From the NCBI GenBank assembly GCA_022605405.1, contig JABYQQ010000018.1, forward strand, positions 310,001-374,000: a stretch of 64,000 nucleotides of DNA, given 5' to 3'. The position numbers and the translations under genes are program-made. Of the stretch, positions 35,167 through 43,782 are shown piece after piece. The notes beneath the pieces were generated by a model, which saw only the letters and a program-made list of their open reading frames with translations, was not told the origin of the DNA and searched no databases. This DNA is from Earliella scabrosa (Eukaryota; Basidiomycota; Agaricomycetes; Polyporales; Polyporaceae). The stretch's first letter is position 1. Every line of letters begins with the position of its first letter.

Positions 35167-37241
35167 TTAGAAGTTCTCTGTTGGGCGATGGAGACGGTCA
35201 GCAAGGCAACCAAGGCATGGAACATGAGGGGAAAGCGCGCACCCTTTCCGAAGAAGAACTTGGTGCCCTTCGGCGACGAGTACTTGTTGGACATGGTGTG
35301 CAGCTGCCTGGAGAGCACGGAGGGACCACAGAAGAAGACACCGACGTCGGTCTCTGGGTGCTTCTCGGCAATCGAGCTGAAGACCCTGTCCCAGTTCGGA
35401 CGTCCGAAGTGCGTGGGTGCACGGAGGCTCGTGATCGCGTCCTTCTCAGCACCGACGTCCTGGACGATGATGTTGTTCATGTCCTCCTCCTTAATCTTGG
35501 CCGTCAGGTAGATGTTGATCTCAATCCGGTTTTGCGTGTCCTGCTCCTCGATCGCGTGCAAGAGCGAGTGGAACCACTCCGCGGAGCCGAAGTCACGGAT
35601 GACCCAAGTGAAGTAGACCTTTGACAGGCGCGTGGGCTTCGACGAGTTGAAGTTGTTCATGCGGTACCAGATCGACTTGAGGATGGACGCGAACGGTGTG
35701 ACACCAATACCAGCACCGACGAGGAGGACGGTCTCGTAGTTCAAGAAGTCCTCGGACGCCGAGCCGAAGGGACCGTCGACCATGACACGAGGAAGGACAC
35801 GGTTGATGGGCGGGTTCGCCGAGGTACCGACGATCTTGCCGCCAGCCTCATCCTTCTCGCCCTTGCCCTTCTTGTCGAAGTCGCAGCCGATAGCCTTAGC
35901 GAGGGCACCAGTGAAGTCACCAACGACACGGATGTGGACGGATATGTAGTCCTCCTCGGGGGCGCTACAAGCTCATCAGCATTGCACGTCAATCAGACGC
36001 AAGAAGGTGCCACTGACCTGGTGAGGGTGAAGGGGTGCCACTGGAAGTACGAGATCTCGGGGCAGCACAGGAAGATGTACTGGCCGGCACGAGTGGTCGT
36101 CTTCTCCTTCTTGATTTGAATCTCCATGACGTTCGAGGGGTGCTGGATGACCTTGGAGATGTAGGTGCGGTGGCGGGAGCGAACTTCACGGAGGATACGC
36201 TCGTAGATCCAGATGCAACCACCAACGAGCCAGTAACGCTGCAATCGAAGTCAGACGGACGCCGCAAACGCATTACTGACGTAGACGGAACGCACCCAGA
36301 AGACACCAATGGTGTTGAACGAGCAGTAGGGCGGCCTGTCCGGCTTAATCATGCAGAACATACCGTGGAGCTGCCAGTTGATGAAGAAGACGATGAAGAG
36401 GTGGTGCGAGTACCAGAACCACTCGAAGTGGGCACGGCGGCGCTTCTCAATGGCGAACCAGACCATGATACCGAGGGCGGCGGTCATGATCCAGCCAGTA
36501 GCTCCGGGCCCGGTGATGAAGTTCGCGGCAACGAAGGCGAAGACCTTCTGGCCCGTGGTCTTTGCATCGGGGTCGACCATGGCAAGCTCGGTGAAGTTGA
36601 CCATGTGGGCGACGATGTGAACGATGGAGAAGATGACGATGGACCAGGCGACAGCCTTGTGGAACGTGATGTTCTTGTCGAACGGGATGAACGAGTTGAG
36701 CGGCGTCCGGCGGAGGAGGGAGATGAAGTTGCGGCAGACGGGGAGCAGGATGAATGCGACATCGACGTGGAGCACGAGCGCAGCCGTACGCGCGATGGCT
36801 ACGTTGGCGCAACGACGGGAGTCGCGCGTCAGCTGGGGGATAAGGGGCGAGACGCAGTGTTGTCAGGGACTTACGGAAGGTGATACCGAACGTCCCGCGA
36901 GCGCCAGCGGAGCTGTCCTTGAGCTGATAGTGCATGAAGCCGAAGGCGATGACGAGGGCGTGGAGGAGGAGGAAGACGAAGAAGAACATGCGCCTTCCAC
37001 CCTCGTTAATCATCCAGTGGTTGAATTTCTCCGTCATCGTGGTGGGCACGAAGGGCGCGACGGGCTGGGCCGTGGCCGACGTCGTGCGCTGAAGACCTTG
37101 GAGACGGCGACGCTCGGTCTTGTTGCGCTGGAGGTGGGAGGGCTGGGTGCCATTGATGACGATGTCGGGGTGCTGCTCGAGAGAGGGGATCTTGCCGTCC
37201 GAGAAATCCATCTCGGACTGGCGCCTTCGGTTGAAAGGCAT
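35167..37241 (-). CDS. noxA: NADPH oxidase, NoxA type
   Basis: This membrane flavocytochrome passes electrons from NADPH via FAD and two haems to oxygen, making superoxide used in fungal development and signalling. Five exons (36875-37241, 36296-36798, 36018-36238, 35243-35964, 35167-35177) sum to 608 codons. The last exon is 11 nt and supplies the end ENF, typical of Nox. Visible parts are the first helix RRMFFFVFLLLHALVIAFGF, PIARTAALVLHVDVAFILLP, haem histidines in FHKAVAWSIVIFSIVHIVAH and WYSHHLFIVFFINWQLHG, the FAD motif WHPFTLT, the NADPH sites LLVGAGIGVTPFASILKS and VGVFFCGPSVL. About 70 residues precede the first conserved helix; MTEKFNHWM within it is an alternative start. There are no EF-hands, so activation would be through NoxR/Rac-type partners (known for the family). 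Confidence 0.95.
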
Positions 37242-38093
37242 CGTCTACGTACTACTTGCCGGGGGCGGGTGGGTCGGTCGGGTCAGACAAGAGCAAAGTC
37301 GACGTCCTGCGCAGAAGAGGGCCTGCCTGCTGTGAACGACAAGGACAAGGACGGACGGGGAGAAAGAAAGGGAGCGAGGTCGTGGTGGTCAGCGGAAGAG
37401 CCGTTTTGTGATCTGCGGCACGCTTTCTGGGCGTCTCCCCGACTGACGGCCTTATGTTGCTATGGAAAACCCGCCCATCCTCCCACCGCCCCTTCCAGCT
37501 CCCTCCAGCCCTCCCTCGGCCCCGCCCCTCGCGCCCCCGCCGCCCCCTCCCCCGCTGCTCGCTGTCTGCCCCGACGGCGGCGGGCCCTCGTCCTCGCCGC
37601 GCGCCCCCCACGCCGCCCGCGGCCAGCATCCCAGACAGCCAGCGCACCGCACACAGCCCGGCAGGCGAGACGATCATCGCGCGGACGCGGCATCATGCCA
37701 CGACTACGCTGCCGGGCGAGGCCGGCCGGTCGTCTCAGCCTCGACGCCGCCAGCGCTGCGCGCGTTGTTGCGCAACATGTCTGACAATCTCGACGTTCGC
37801 GCACATCATTCATCTTTGATAAAAGCTTTCGTTCTTGCTCTCGCAGACGTATCGAAGCACTGTCCCCTTGCCCTCCCGTCGTGCTCCCACTTATCTATCA
37901 ACCACTTGCGGTGTTACTCGCCCCGCATTCCCATCGAGATACCAACCAGATACTTCTCATCACATCGCCTTGACCGCGCACCTCAAGCGCACCTGCTTAG
38001 CCATCCCCACCGCCCTGTGCCAACAATATCGCGTCGAACGACAACGGGCACGGGTTGTGGGTTACGGGGGTGCCCGTATAAATAGCCGTAAGC
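37242..38093. other. nox upstream region with C-rich tract
   Basis: The 850 bp separate the nox start from the 3' end of the GH28 gene. The stretch 37480-37660 is extremely C-rich on the plus strand and so G-rich in the sense direction of nox. Long plus-strand ORFs here (for example 37462-38085) are Pro/Ala-rich by composition and are not supported as genes. TATAAATA occurs at 38077-38084 but fits neither neighbour's start. Confidence 0.55.
37521..37555 (-). promoter_or_regulatory. G-run tract, possible G-quadruplex upstream of nox
   Basis: Read in the direction of nox, the tract has runs of G5, G5, G5, G4 and G4 separated by 1-5 bases (plus strand: GCCCCGCCCC followed by CGCGCCCCC and GCCGCCCCCTCCCCC). 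It ends about 280 bp before the nox start codon, so it is in the promoter or 5' UTR. The sequence meets the usual four-run G4 rule; any effect on transcription is inference. Confidence 0.5.
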
Positions 38094-38833
38094 TCAACAG
38101 CCTAAGCAGAACGTCATTTAGCAACGCCTTACGCATACTCCGTGGCCAAGCAGTAGCACTTACCCCCGGCAGCAAGGCCTGAAGCATCCCGGACGTTCTC
38201 ACAGCGATAGGCCGGTGTCTGCCCGCTGGGATTCGGAACGTCGATGCTGATGTCTTGGAACGTCAGGTTCTCGCATGGTGCCGCAGAGCTGCACGCCAGA
38301 TCAACGACTGCGGAAGACGTAGGATGATCAGTCCAAATCACACATGTCCGACACCTGGGGGAAGTTCCAACGGTCAATAATCACAGACCGCAGACAAATC
38401 GCAAACGCATCTCGCGAAGAGGACCGCAAAGAATGTGCACTTTCAGCAAGATACATAGTTACGTACGTGTGGATGTTTCTGCCGTCCCGGTCCAGTTGAC
38501 GAATGTGAGATTGGCGAACTGCAGCTTCGACGGTGCGTCACCACTACGATGGCGACATTCGTGCGCGGTCAGCGCTCAGCGGTTATTACATCCTGCACGT
38601 TCGCACGTTCGTCCAGATATAAGACAAGACGTACGGGTGTCCAAGGTTCGTCTGGTACAGCTGGATGGGCGTTGTCACTCGGTCAAGTCTGACGTTGCGC
38701 ACGACGACGCCGGATACACGGCCTGGGATGGCTATCAGCAGTCCGGAGGAGACATGGCCACAGCCTTCACCCAGATAAGGTCTGCCACTTACCGCCACCA
38801 GCACCTCCACCAGTCGGCGGGAATCCAATGCGA

Positions 38834-38842
38834 GTGCCTGTC
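38834..38842. repeat. 9-bp target-site duplication, left copy
   Basis: GTGCCTGTC immediately left of the inserted element, identical to 39894-39902. It corresponds to the GH28 codons around TGT in the exon. Confidence 0.95.
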
Positions 38843-39137
38843 CAGGCTCCTACCCACCGCCACAATCAAGTTGGAGGAGTTCGAGGCGGAGGTCAAGCTG
38901 AAATCCGAGAGGCGGAACTCAATGCGGAATCCGAGAGCGCGCGCTTAACTGAATCATGTAATCCGATCACGTGCAATATACTCCCTCTCACAACCTCCAA
39001 CTTGATAGGGCGGCTGGCACCAAACATATACAAATACCCGGAGCTCGGAGGCCAAACGCCCATCACAGCCCCATTAGGAAGCCGCATCAATCCTCGCGCG
39101 ACGACGCGCGAACTTGCTTTCGTCTGCGCGCGCGAGA
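38843..39137 (+). repeat. left terminal inverted repeat of the element
   Basis: This arm is inverted relative to 39599-39893. It differs from the other arm by a roughly 25-bp segment around 38905-38965 and a few substitutions. The inner part from CACGTGCAATATACTCCC to CGACGACGCGCGAACT is almost base-identical between arms. Confidence 0.9.
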
Positions 39138-39598
39138 CTTGAGACTCGAGCGACAGCCCTCAGTATGTTTGTATGACATTTAATTGAGACCAAAAAGCAC
39201 TTTAGTGACTATTAAAGGTGTCGGATATCTCGCGAAGCCTCAACATGCATGTACATGTGCTGAGGCTCGAGCGGCCTCGAGCCTTGTAGTAGAGGCCGCT
39301 TAAACTAACGCATTGTAAAGCCTCCTGTACCCTTTCACACTTCAACAGCTTAAAAAGGCCTCAACACACTTAATACAAAAGCCTTTGAAGCTCCGCTGTG
39401 GACAGTCTTCATCAATGTGTTCACTCAGTGAAACCTGACCATATACTTACTGTAACTTGACTACTAGTAGTACTAAGAAATCATAAGTCATGAGGATCAG
39501 TGGGAGCCCAGTAAACATAATAGTTGTGTGGTGTACGTCATAAATATCAAACAACATCATAACGGAATTGCTGTAGAGGGCTCTGTATGGAAGGGAGT

Positions 39599-39893
39599 CT
39601 CTCGCGCGCGCAGAGGAAAGCGAGTTCGCGCGTCGTCGCGCGAGGATTGATGCGGCTTCCTAATGGGGCTGTGATGGGCGTTTGGCCTCCGAGCTCCGGG
39701 TATTTGTATATGTTTGGTGCCAGCCGCCCTATCAAGTTGGAGGTTGTGAGAGGGAGTATATTGCACGTGATCGGATTTCAGGTGTAGGATTAGCGCCGGG
39801 ATACATGATTTAGTATTAAGCGCGCTTTCGGATTCCACCTCGACCTCCGCCTCGAACTCCTCCAACTTGATTGTGGCGGTGGGTAGGAGCCTG
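39599..39893 (-). repeat. right terminal inverted repeat of the element
   Basis: This arm is the inverse of 38843-39137. Read on the minus strand, in phase with the host GH28 exon, it stays open for about 100 codons (LLPTATIKLEEFEAEVEVES and onward), so transcripts entering the element would make a chimeric protein. Confidence 0.9.
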
Positions 39894-39902
39894 GTGCCTG
39901 TC
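39894..39902. repeat. 9-bp target-site duplication, right copy
   Basis: GTGCCTGTC immediately right of the element, identical to 38834-38842. Confidence 0.95.
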
Positions 39903-41536
39903 CACGACTTGAAGTACACCTGTCCGTCTTCCCAGTCAGCGGCAGCGCCTTGACAGATCGATCCGGAGGCCGAGGACCGAGGACCAGATGTAGTTTACGA
40001 CATACTTACACCGTGCTGCATCAACGGCTGGACCTGTCTGTCCGGTCGAATAAACTGTACGTCTGAGTTTCGGCATGTCAGCAGTCGTGTACGGCGAGAG
40101 GCGCACTGACGGCGATGTCTTCCAACACGACGTTTTGGACATAGTCCGGCTAGGTACAGGTTCCGATGTCTCGTCAGTGTCCAGTACAACCAATGCATAG
40201 GTCACGGTTCTATAACTCACGAGCTGTTCATACTGTCCCAGAGACCCGAACGCGATGCCTGTGCCGCCGCGGCAGTTGATGTTCTTCGCGAATATGTTCG
40301 TCGAGTTCTGTCATCAAGTGCCAGACGGTGTGAGTACGTGAGCCTCGCATGCCATCGCCATTGGTGAGTGACCAGGCATACTGACCCCCTTGATCGCGAG
40401 GCAGTCGTCGCCCGAGGTGATCTGTGGGAAGGAGCATCAAATTCGGCACTTCGACCTGTACACCTATCTTCCTATGTCCGGGCGGTGGGTGTGAGAAGCG
40501 GACGTACATCCCAATTCAACATGGTGATGTTGTCTGATCGGTACGTGTCGATCCCTATGAATGTGGCATCCGACGGACTAAGCTGCAGGCGCACATGAAG
40601 GGAAAACAATGACACATGCACTCACCATCCGTGTTCCACACGATGCTACCCGAGCGCACCACAGCCCGCCGCGAGGCAGTCAGCTCTCCAGTATTCACAG
40701 CCTCTAGACTTCTCAAGGCCCAACATCGCAACACTCACTTCTGCCCGAACCACCGCTCGTCCGCGTTCTCCGCGACGCACACCATCCCGTCATACACCAC
40801 GTCCCTCGAGTCCGCGACGGCGTTGCACCAGAACGGCGGCGCGTCGACCCTGAAGTTCCTCACCGTCGCCCGCGCGACGTGCGAGAGCGTGAACGCGACG
40901 GGGCGCCCGTCGCCGTCGAGGCGCGTCGCGTTCCCGTACCACGACCACCAGAGCTGGCCGTTGCCGACGATCCCGCCCGTGCGGTGCGCGTCGATCGTGA
41001 AGTCGCGGCCGGTGACGACGAACCAGGAGGCTTGCGATTGGATGAAGATGACGCGCGAAGTCGAGGCGGGGTCCATCCAGTAGGGCAGGTCGGGAACGAA
41101 CTGCACCAGGAGGGGTCCATCTATGTAAGCAGTGCGTGCGCCGTGAGGGAAACTGAAGAGACGTACATTCAGAGACCCGTGCAGATCGACGCGGGCGTTG
41201 ACGAGGTCCCAGCGCATTTGTCTTTTTGGTACGCACACGTCTCAGTGCGTGCTCTGATGATGCGCGCGAACATTGACTGACCTAGTGATGTTGTATACTC
41301 CTGGGCCGAAGACGGTCGTCCCGCCATGGCCGCATGCGGTGATGGCTCTCTCGATCTAGGGAAGGTGGTGATACTCAATGATTTATTGACAAGAGAGGCA
41401 GGTGCTGAGCGCTGAAGGTCCACACCTGCGTGTTATCACTTCTCCCGTGTCCCAGAGGCTTCAGGGTGCACGTCTTCCCAAGGGCCACCTGAGTCGTCCA
41501 GAGTGCGGTTGCAAGAACAACGCCTAGTATATGCAT

Positions 41537-42328
41537 GTCGAGTGCTGTGGTACCGAATCCACGACATAGCTACGGGTCCTCCTCCACTTTATACTATACG
41601 GACGACTATAGGTGGGTGATGTCATGGAGGTCACGGAGGTCATGAACGCGGATTGTCTATGAAGTCTTCTGTCACGAGGAGAGTGCAGGAGGTGCAGGAG
41701 GTCAGTCACGAGCGCCGCGGGCCGGGTCGTCTGCATTGTGAAGACACGAATGGTTGCGGGATGTGCATCCTAGAAGACACCGGGCTTCTTGAGACGGTGA
41801 TTGCACGGATATTGGGATTAGTCTGTTGGGCGTTCCGTTGCTGGTCAGGTAAAATCTGCTTGTACCATACCACGTGTCCTGCCCAGGTGCGATATTCACG
41901 AATAGACGTCAGGACACATGTCGCCATGATTCCGGACAGAGTTGAACTGGCAGGACGGATTCGAACAAGTATACCGCGGCAGCGTTGAGTAACCGCTGAC
42001 TAAGCAGACCCTAACCGCCGAGCAACATGCTTGATAGACACGGTTTACGGTTTACTTACCCTCCACCACCCTCCCATTGGCCCATGAATTCTAGCAGACT
42101 AGATACAGGCATGAAGTCGACGAGCTACCTGTGTGCGTTGTCCCTTCCCCTAAGAGAGACAAGGTCAGTCGACCCGAGTCCTCAGAAGTCCTCATCTTGC
42201 ATCGATGGGCCATGTTGCGGTATCTCCCTTACCACCACCACCACCACGTTTGATCGGCCCCATTCCCTCAACACTCCGCTCCCCAGTCGTTGCAACAGTG
42301 TCCTTGCGAAGTCGCAAATTGCAGCACA
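41537..42328. other. divergent intergenic region
   Basis: About 790 bp lie between the start of the GH28 gene (minus) and the start of the 42329 gene (plus). A TATA-like box for GH28 lies at its left edge. A short ACC repeat (about 42231-42248) precedes the right-hand gene. No gene was found in it. Confidence 0.6.
41588..41593 (-). promoter_or_regulatory. TATA-like box of the GH28 gene
   Basis: The minus strand reads TATAAA about 52 bp upstream of the GH28 start codon, a plausible distance for a strongly regulated fungal secreted-enzyme gene. It was identified by sequence and position only. Confidence 0.5.
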
Positions 42329-43307
42329 ATGACCCAACTTCCCTGGAGCTCAGTCAAGACGGAAAACATCCGCGCGGTCGTCAGGGATATAGGGCTCGCA
42401 AGGTACACAGCTGGGTGCACACGCAGTGAACTCCTCAAAATCCTGCACGACGTTGAGACAGATGGCGGTGAGCTCGCTTCCTGTTTATTCTTCTGTGCTG
42501 GTCTAGGCTCTGACAGCGCTCTGCCTTCCCTCTCTTCCTTGCCCTCTCCCGGGACTATGTTCTCATTCTCTGCGCCCTCACACAGTCGAAGCCGTCGTCC
42601 AAGACCTCGAGGACCGCCAGATAGCGGCAGACCGCCTCCAGTCTCCCGTGTTCTCCTATGCTCCCGACCGCCGCGACGAGAGTCCCGAACTCGAGTACCA
42701 CGGACCCCCGCCGTCAGCTCCCTCCGCGTCTCGCCTCGTGCCCGTCGTGGAGATCGCTTCTCCTCCCACCCGCAGAGTCGCCCAGCCCAACGCCAAAGCA
42801 GGGCCAAGCCGCACCCGCACTCGCGTCGACATCGACCTCACCCATGACGACAGTGCCAGCACAAACGCGACGGGACAAGACGGAAGCGACGCGCCAGCGG
42901 TGAAGAAACGCAAAATCACGATACCCCCGCCGAGCTACGCGATCATCCACAAGCAGCACCAGCAGATCGCGCTGCCGTCTAAGGAGCCACACCCCCTCTT
43001 GCGGCCAAACATGGTCTTCGCTGGAGTGTACTTGCCCCCGCCCCGGAAGCACGCACGACAGTCCGAGGAGCCTGCCAGGGATGCGGGCGGCGATGATGAG
43101 GCGGAAGAGGAGGAAGAGAGAGAGGAGGAGCCTATGCATGTCCGGACAAACGGTCTTGCTCGAGGGTCGAGGGTGAGTGCGCCGAGCTCTCCGGAATCCC
43201 CACGAAGGCTCGAGGCGGTGGTGGTGAGGTCTGCGAGGGCGGTGAAGGCAAGCTGGGGGCGGACGGCGCACAGAGAGGTGGTTCCGGACTCTGATGATGG
43301 TGAATAG
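42329..43307 (+). CDS. unrecognised nuclear-type protein with SUMO-interaction-like motif
   Basis: Two exons (42329-42467, 42586-43307; intron 118 nt) sum to 287 codons. The N-terminus looks folded (MTQLPWSSVKTENIRAVVRD, LLKILHDVETDG, then VEAVVQDLEDRQIAADRL). The rest is low complexity with several features: RVDIDLTHDDS, which matches the hydrophobic-plus-acidic pattern of SUMO-interaction motifs; KKRKI as a likely nuclear signal; an HKQHQQIALPSKEPHPLL block; an acidic Glu run; and a conserved-looking end REVVPDSDDGE. I do not recognise a family. A chromatin or DNA-repair adaptor is a guess from composition only. Confidence 0.65.
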
Positions 43308-43782
43308 CATGGGAGGGCTGCGCTCGAGTGAGGACTTGCGTGCTGTTGAGCCTTGCCAACACACGCGAGAGACTGCAGGGTACTGGCAGGCCATCACGCT
43401 GTACGGAGGACAAGTTCAATCAGAGCTGTAGTCATACTTATAGTATAGTTGTCGTCGTGCCAAGTGTTATGTCTGATCGACTGGCGCGCTGCGCACGCAC
43501 GACCTGCGCACGACTCGTCCGCTATATATCGATCTGAGACTCGTTGCATCATTCGACTCTCCTATCGCCGTCGCCGTCGCCAGTGCTGGCCTCGGCGCGA
43601 TTGTCATGACTCGCGCGCGGAGCTAACAGATCAGTAAGTGAAGGTATGTCAGCGAGTCGTTCGGTGGGAGTCTCGCGATTGCCACTGGCCTGTAGCGCGG
43701 CCGCGGTCTTGCTTGCAACATCCCAGCCCCTCCATCCCTATCCACAGTCTCGACGGCGCGAACCGCGTCGAGCTCACTCAAA
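43308..43782. other. promoter region of the first ABC transporter gene
   Basis: This 475-bp intergenic stretch contains TATATAT near 43523 and an AC-rich leader. The last 100 bp before the start codon resemble the sequence upstream of the second copy (AACCGCGTCGAGCTCACTCA in one, a near match in the other), so the duplication included the core promoter. Confidence 0.6.

Larger units (their letters stand above)
38843..39893. mobile_element. foldback / Mutator-like non-autonomous element in GH28 exon 11
   Basis: The element is 1,051 bp long. It begins CAGGCTCCTACCCACCGCCA and ends with the inverse of the same sequence. Inverted arms of about 295 bp (38843-39137 and 39599-39893) are nearly identical in their inner 170 bp (for example CACGTGCAATATACTCCCTC and CATATACAAATACCCGGAGC in both) and differ by small indels nearer the ends. 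The 460-bp middle (39138-39598) is less GC-rich and has no coding frame. A perfect 9-bp duplication flanks it. Long inverted ends with a 9-bp duplication are typical of Mutator-like elements, while the arm-to-loop proportion is that of a foldback element. No transposase is present, so mobility would need one in trans. Confidence 0.92.
38094..41536 (-). pseudogene. secreted GH28 glycosidase (exo-type pectinase) gene, interrupted by a transposon
   Basis: GH28 enzymes cut pectin backbones. A signal peptide MHILGVVLATALWTTQVALG opens exon 1. Fifteen exons were traced: 41426-41536, 41282-41355, 41167-41221, 40739-41100, 40626-40645, 40508-40554, 40386-40421, 40221-40307, 40111-40149, 40010-40033, 38793-39919 (with the insert), 38635-38731, 38467-38543, 38164-38307, 38094-38101. 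Minus the insert and one target copy they sum to 416 codons, all in frame. Motifs are GNGQLWW, the catalytic NTDG and SGDDC, RGGTGIAFGSLGQY in place of the usual GHG, and VYFKSWTGT. The GTG variant points to an exo-acting pectinase or rhamnogalacturonan hydrolase rather than an endo-polygalacturonase (inference). The insert sits just after FKSW; reading through would add about 113 element codons and stop near 39557, losing the C-terminal strands. Confidence 0.9.

Noticed and set aside
36035..36883. 282-codon plus-strand ORF, and a 386-codon one at 36624-37784
   Set aside because: They lie opposite the noxA exons, whose conserved Nox motifs fix the minus strand as coding; the plus frames are mirror artefacts of GC-rich codons.
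37462..38085. 207-codon Pro-rich plus-strand ORF
   Set aside because: Its Pro/Ala content follows from the C-rich tract; there is no motif and no splice support.
38129..38830. An independent second GH28 gene left of the element
   Set aside because: Its exons continue the same coding sequence exactly across the target-site duplication, so it is the 3' part of one gene.
41941..41997. tRNA-like GTTCGAATCC box on the minus strand
   Set aside because: No acceptor or anticodon stem can be built around it.
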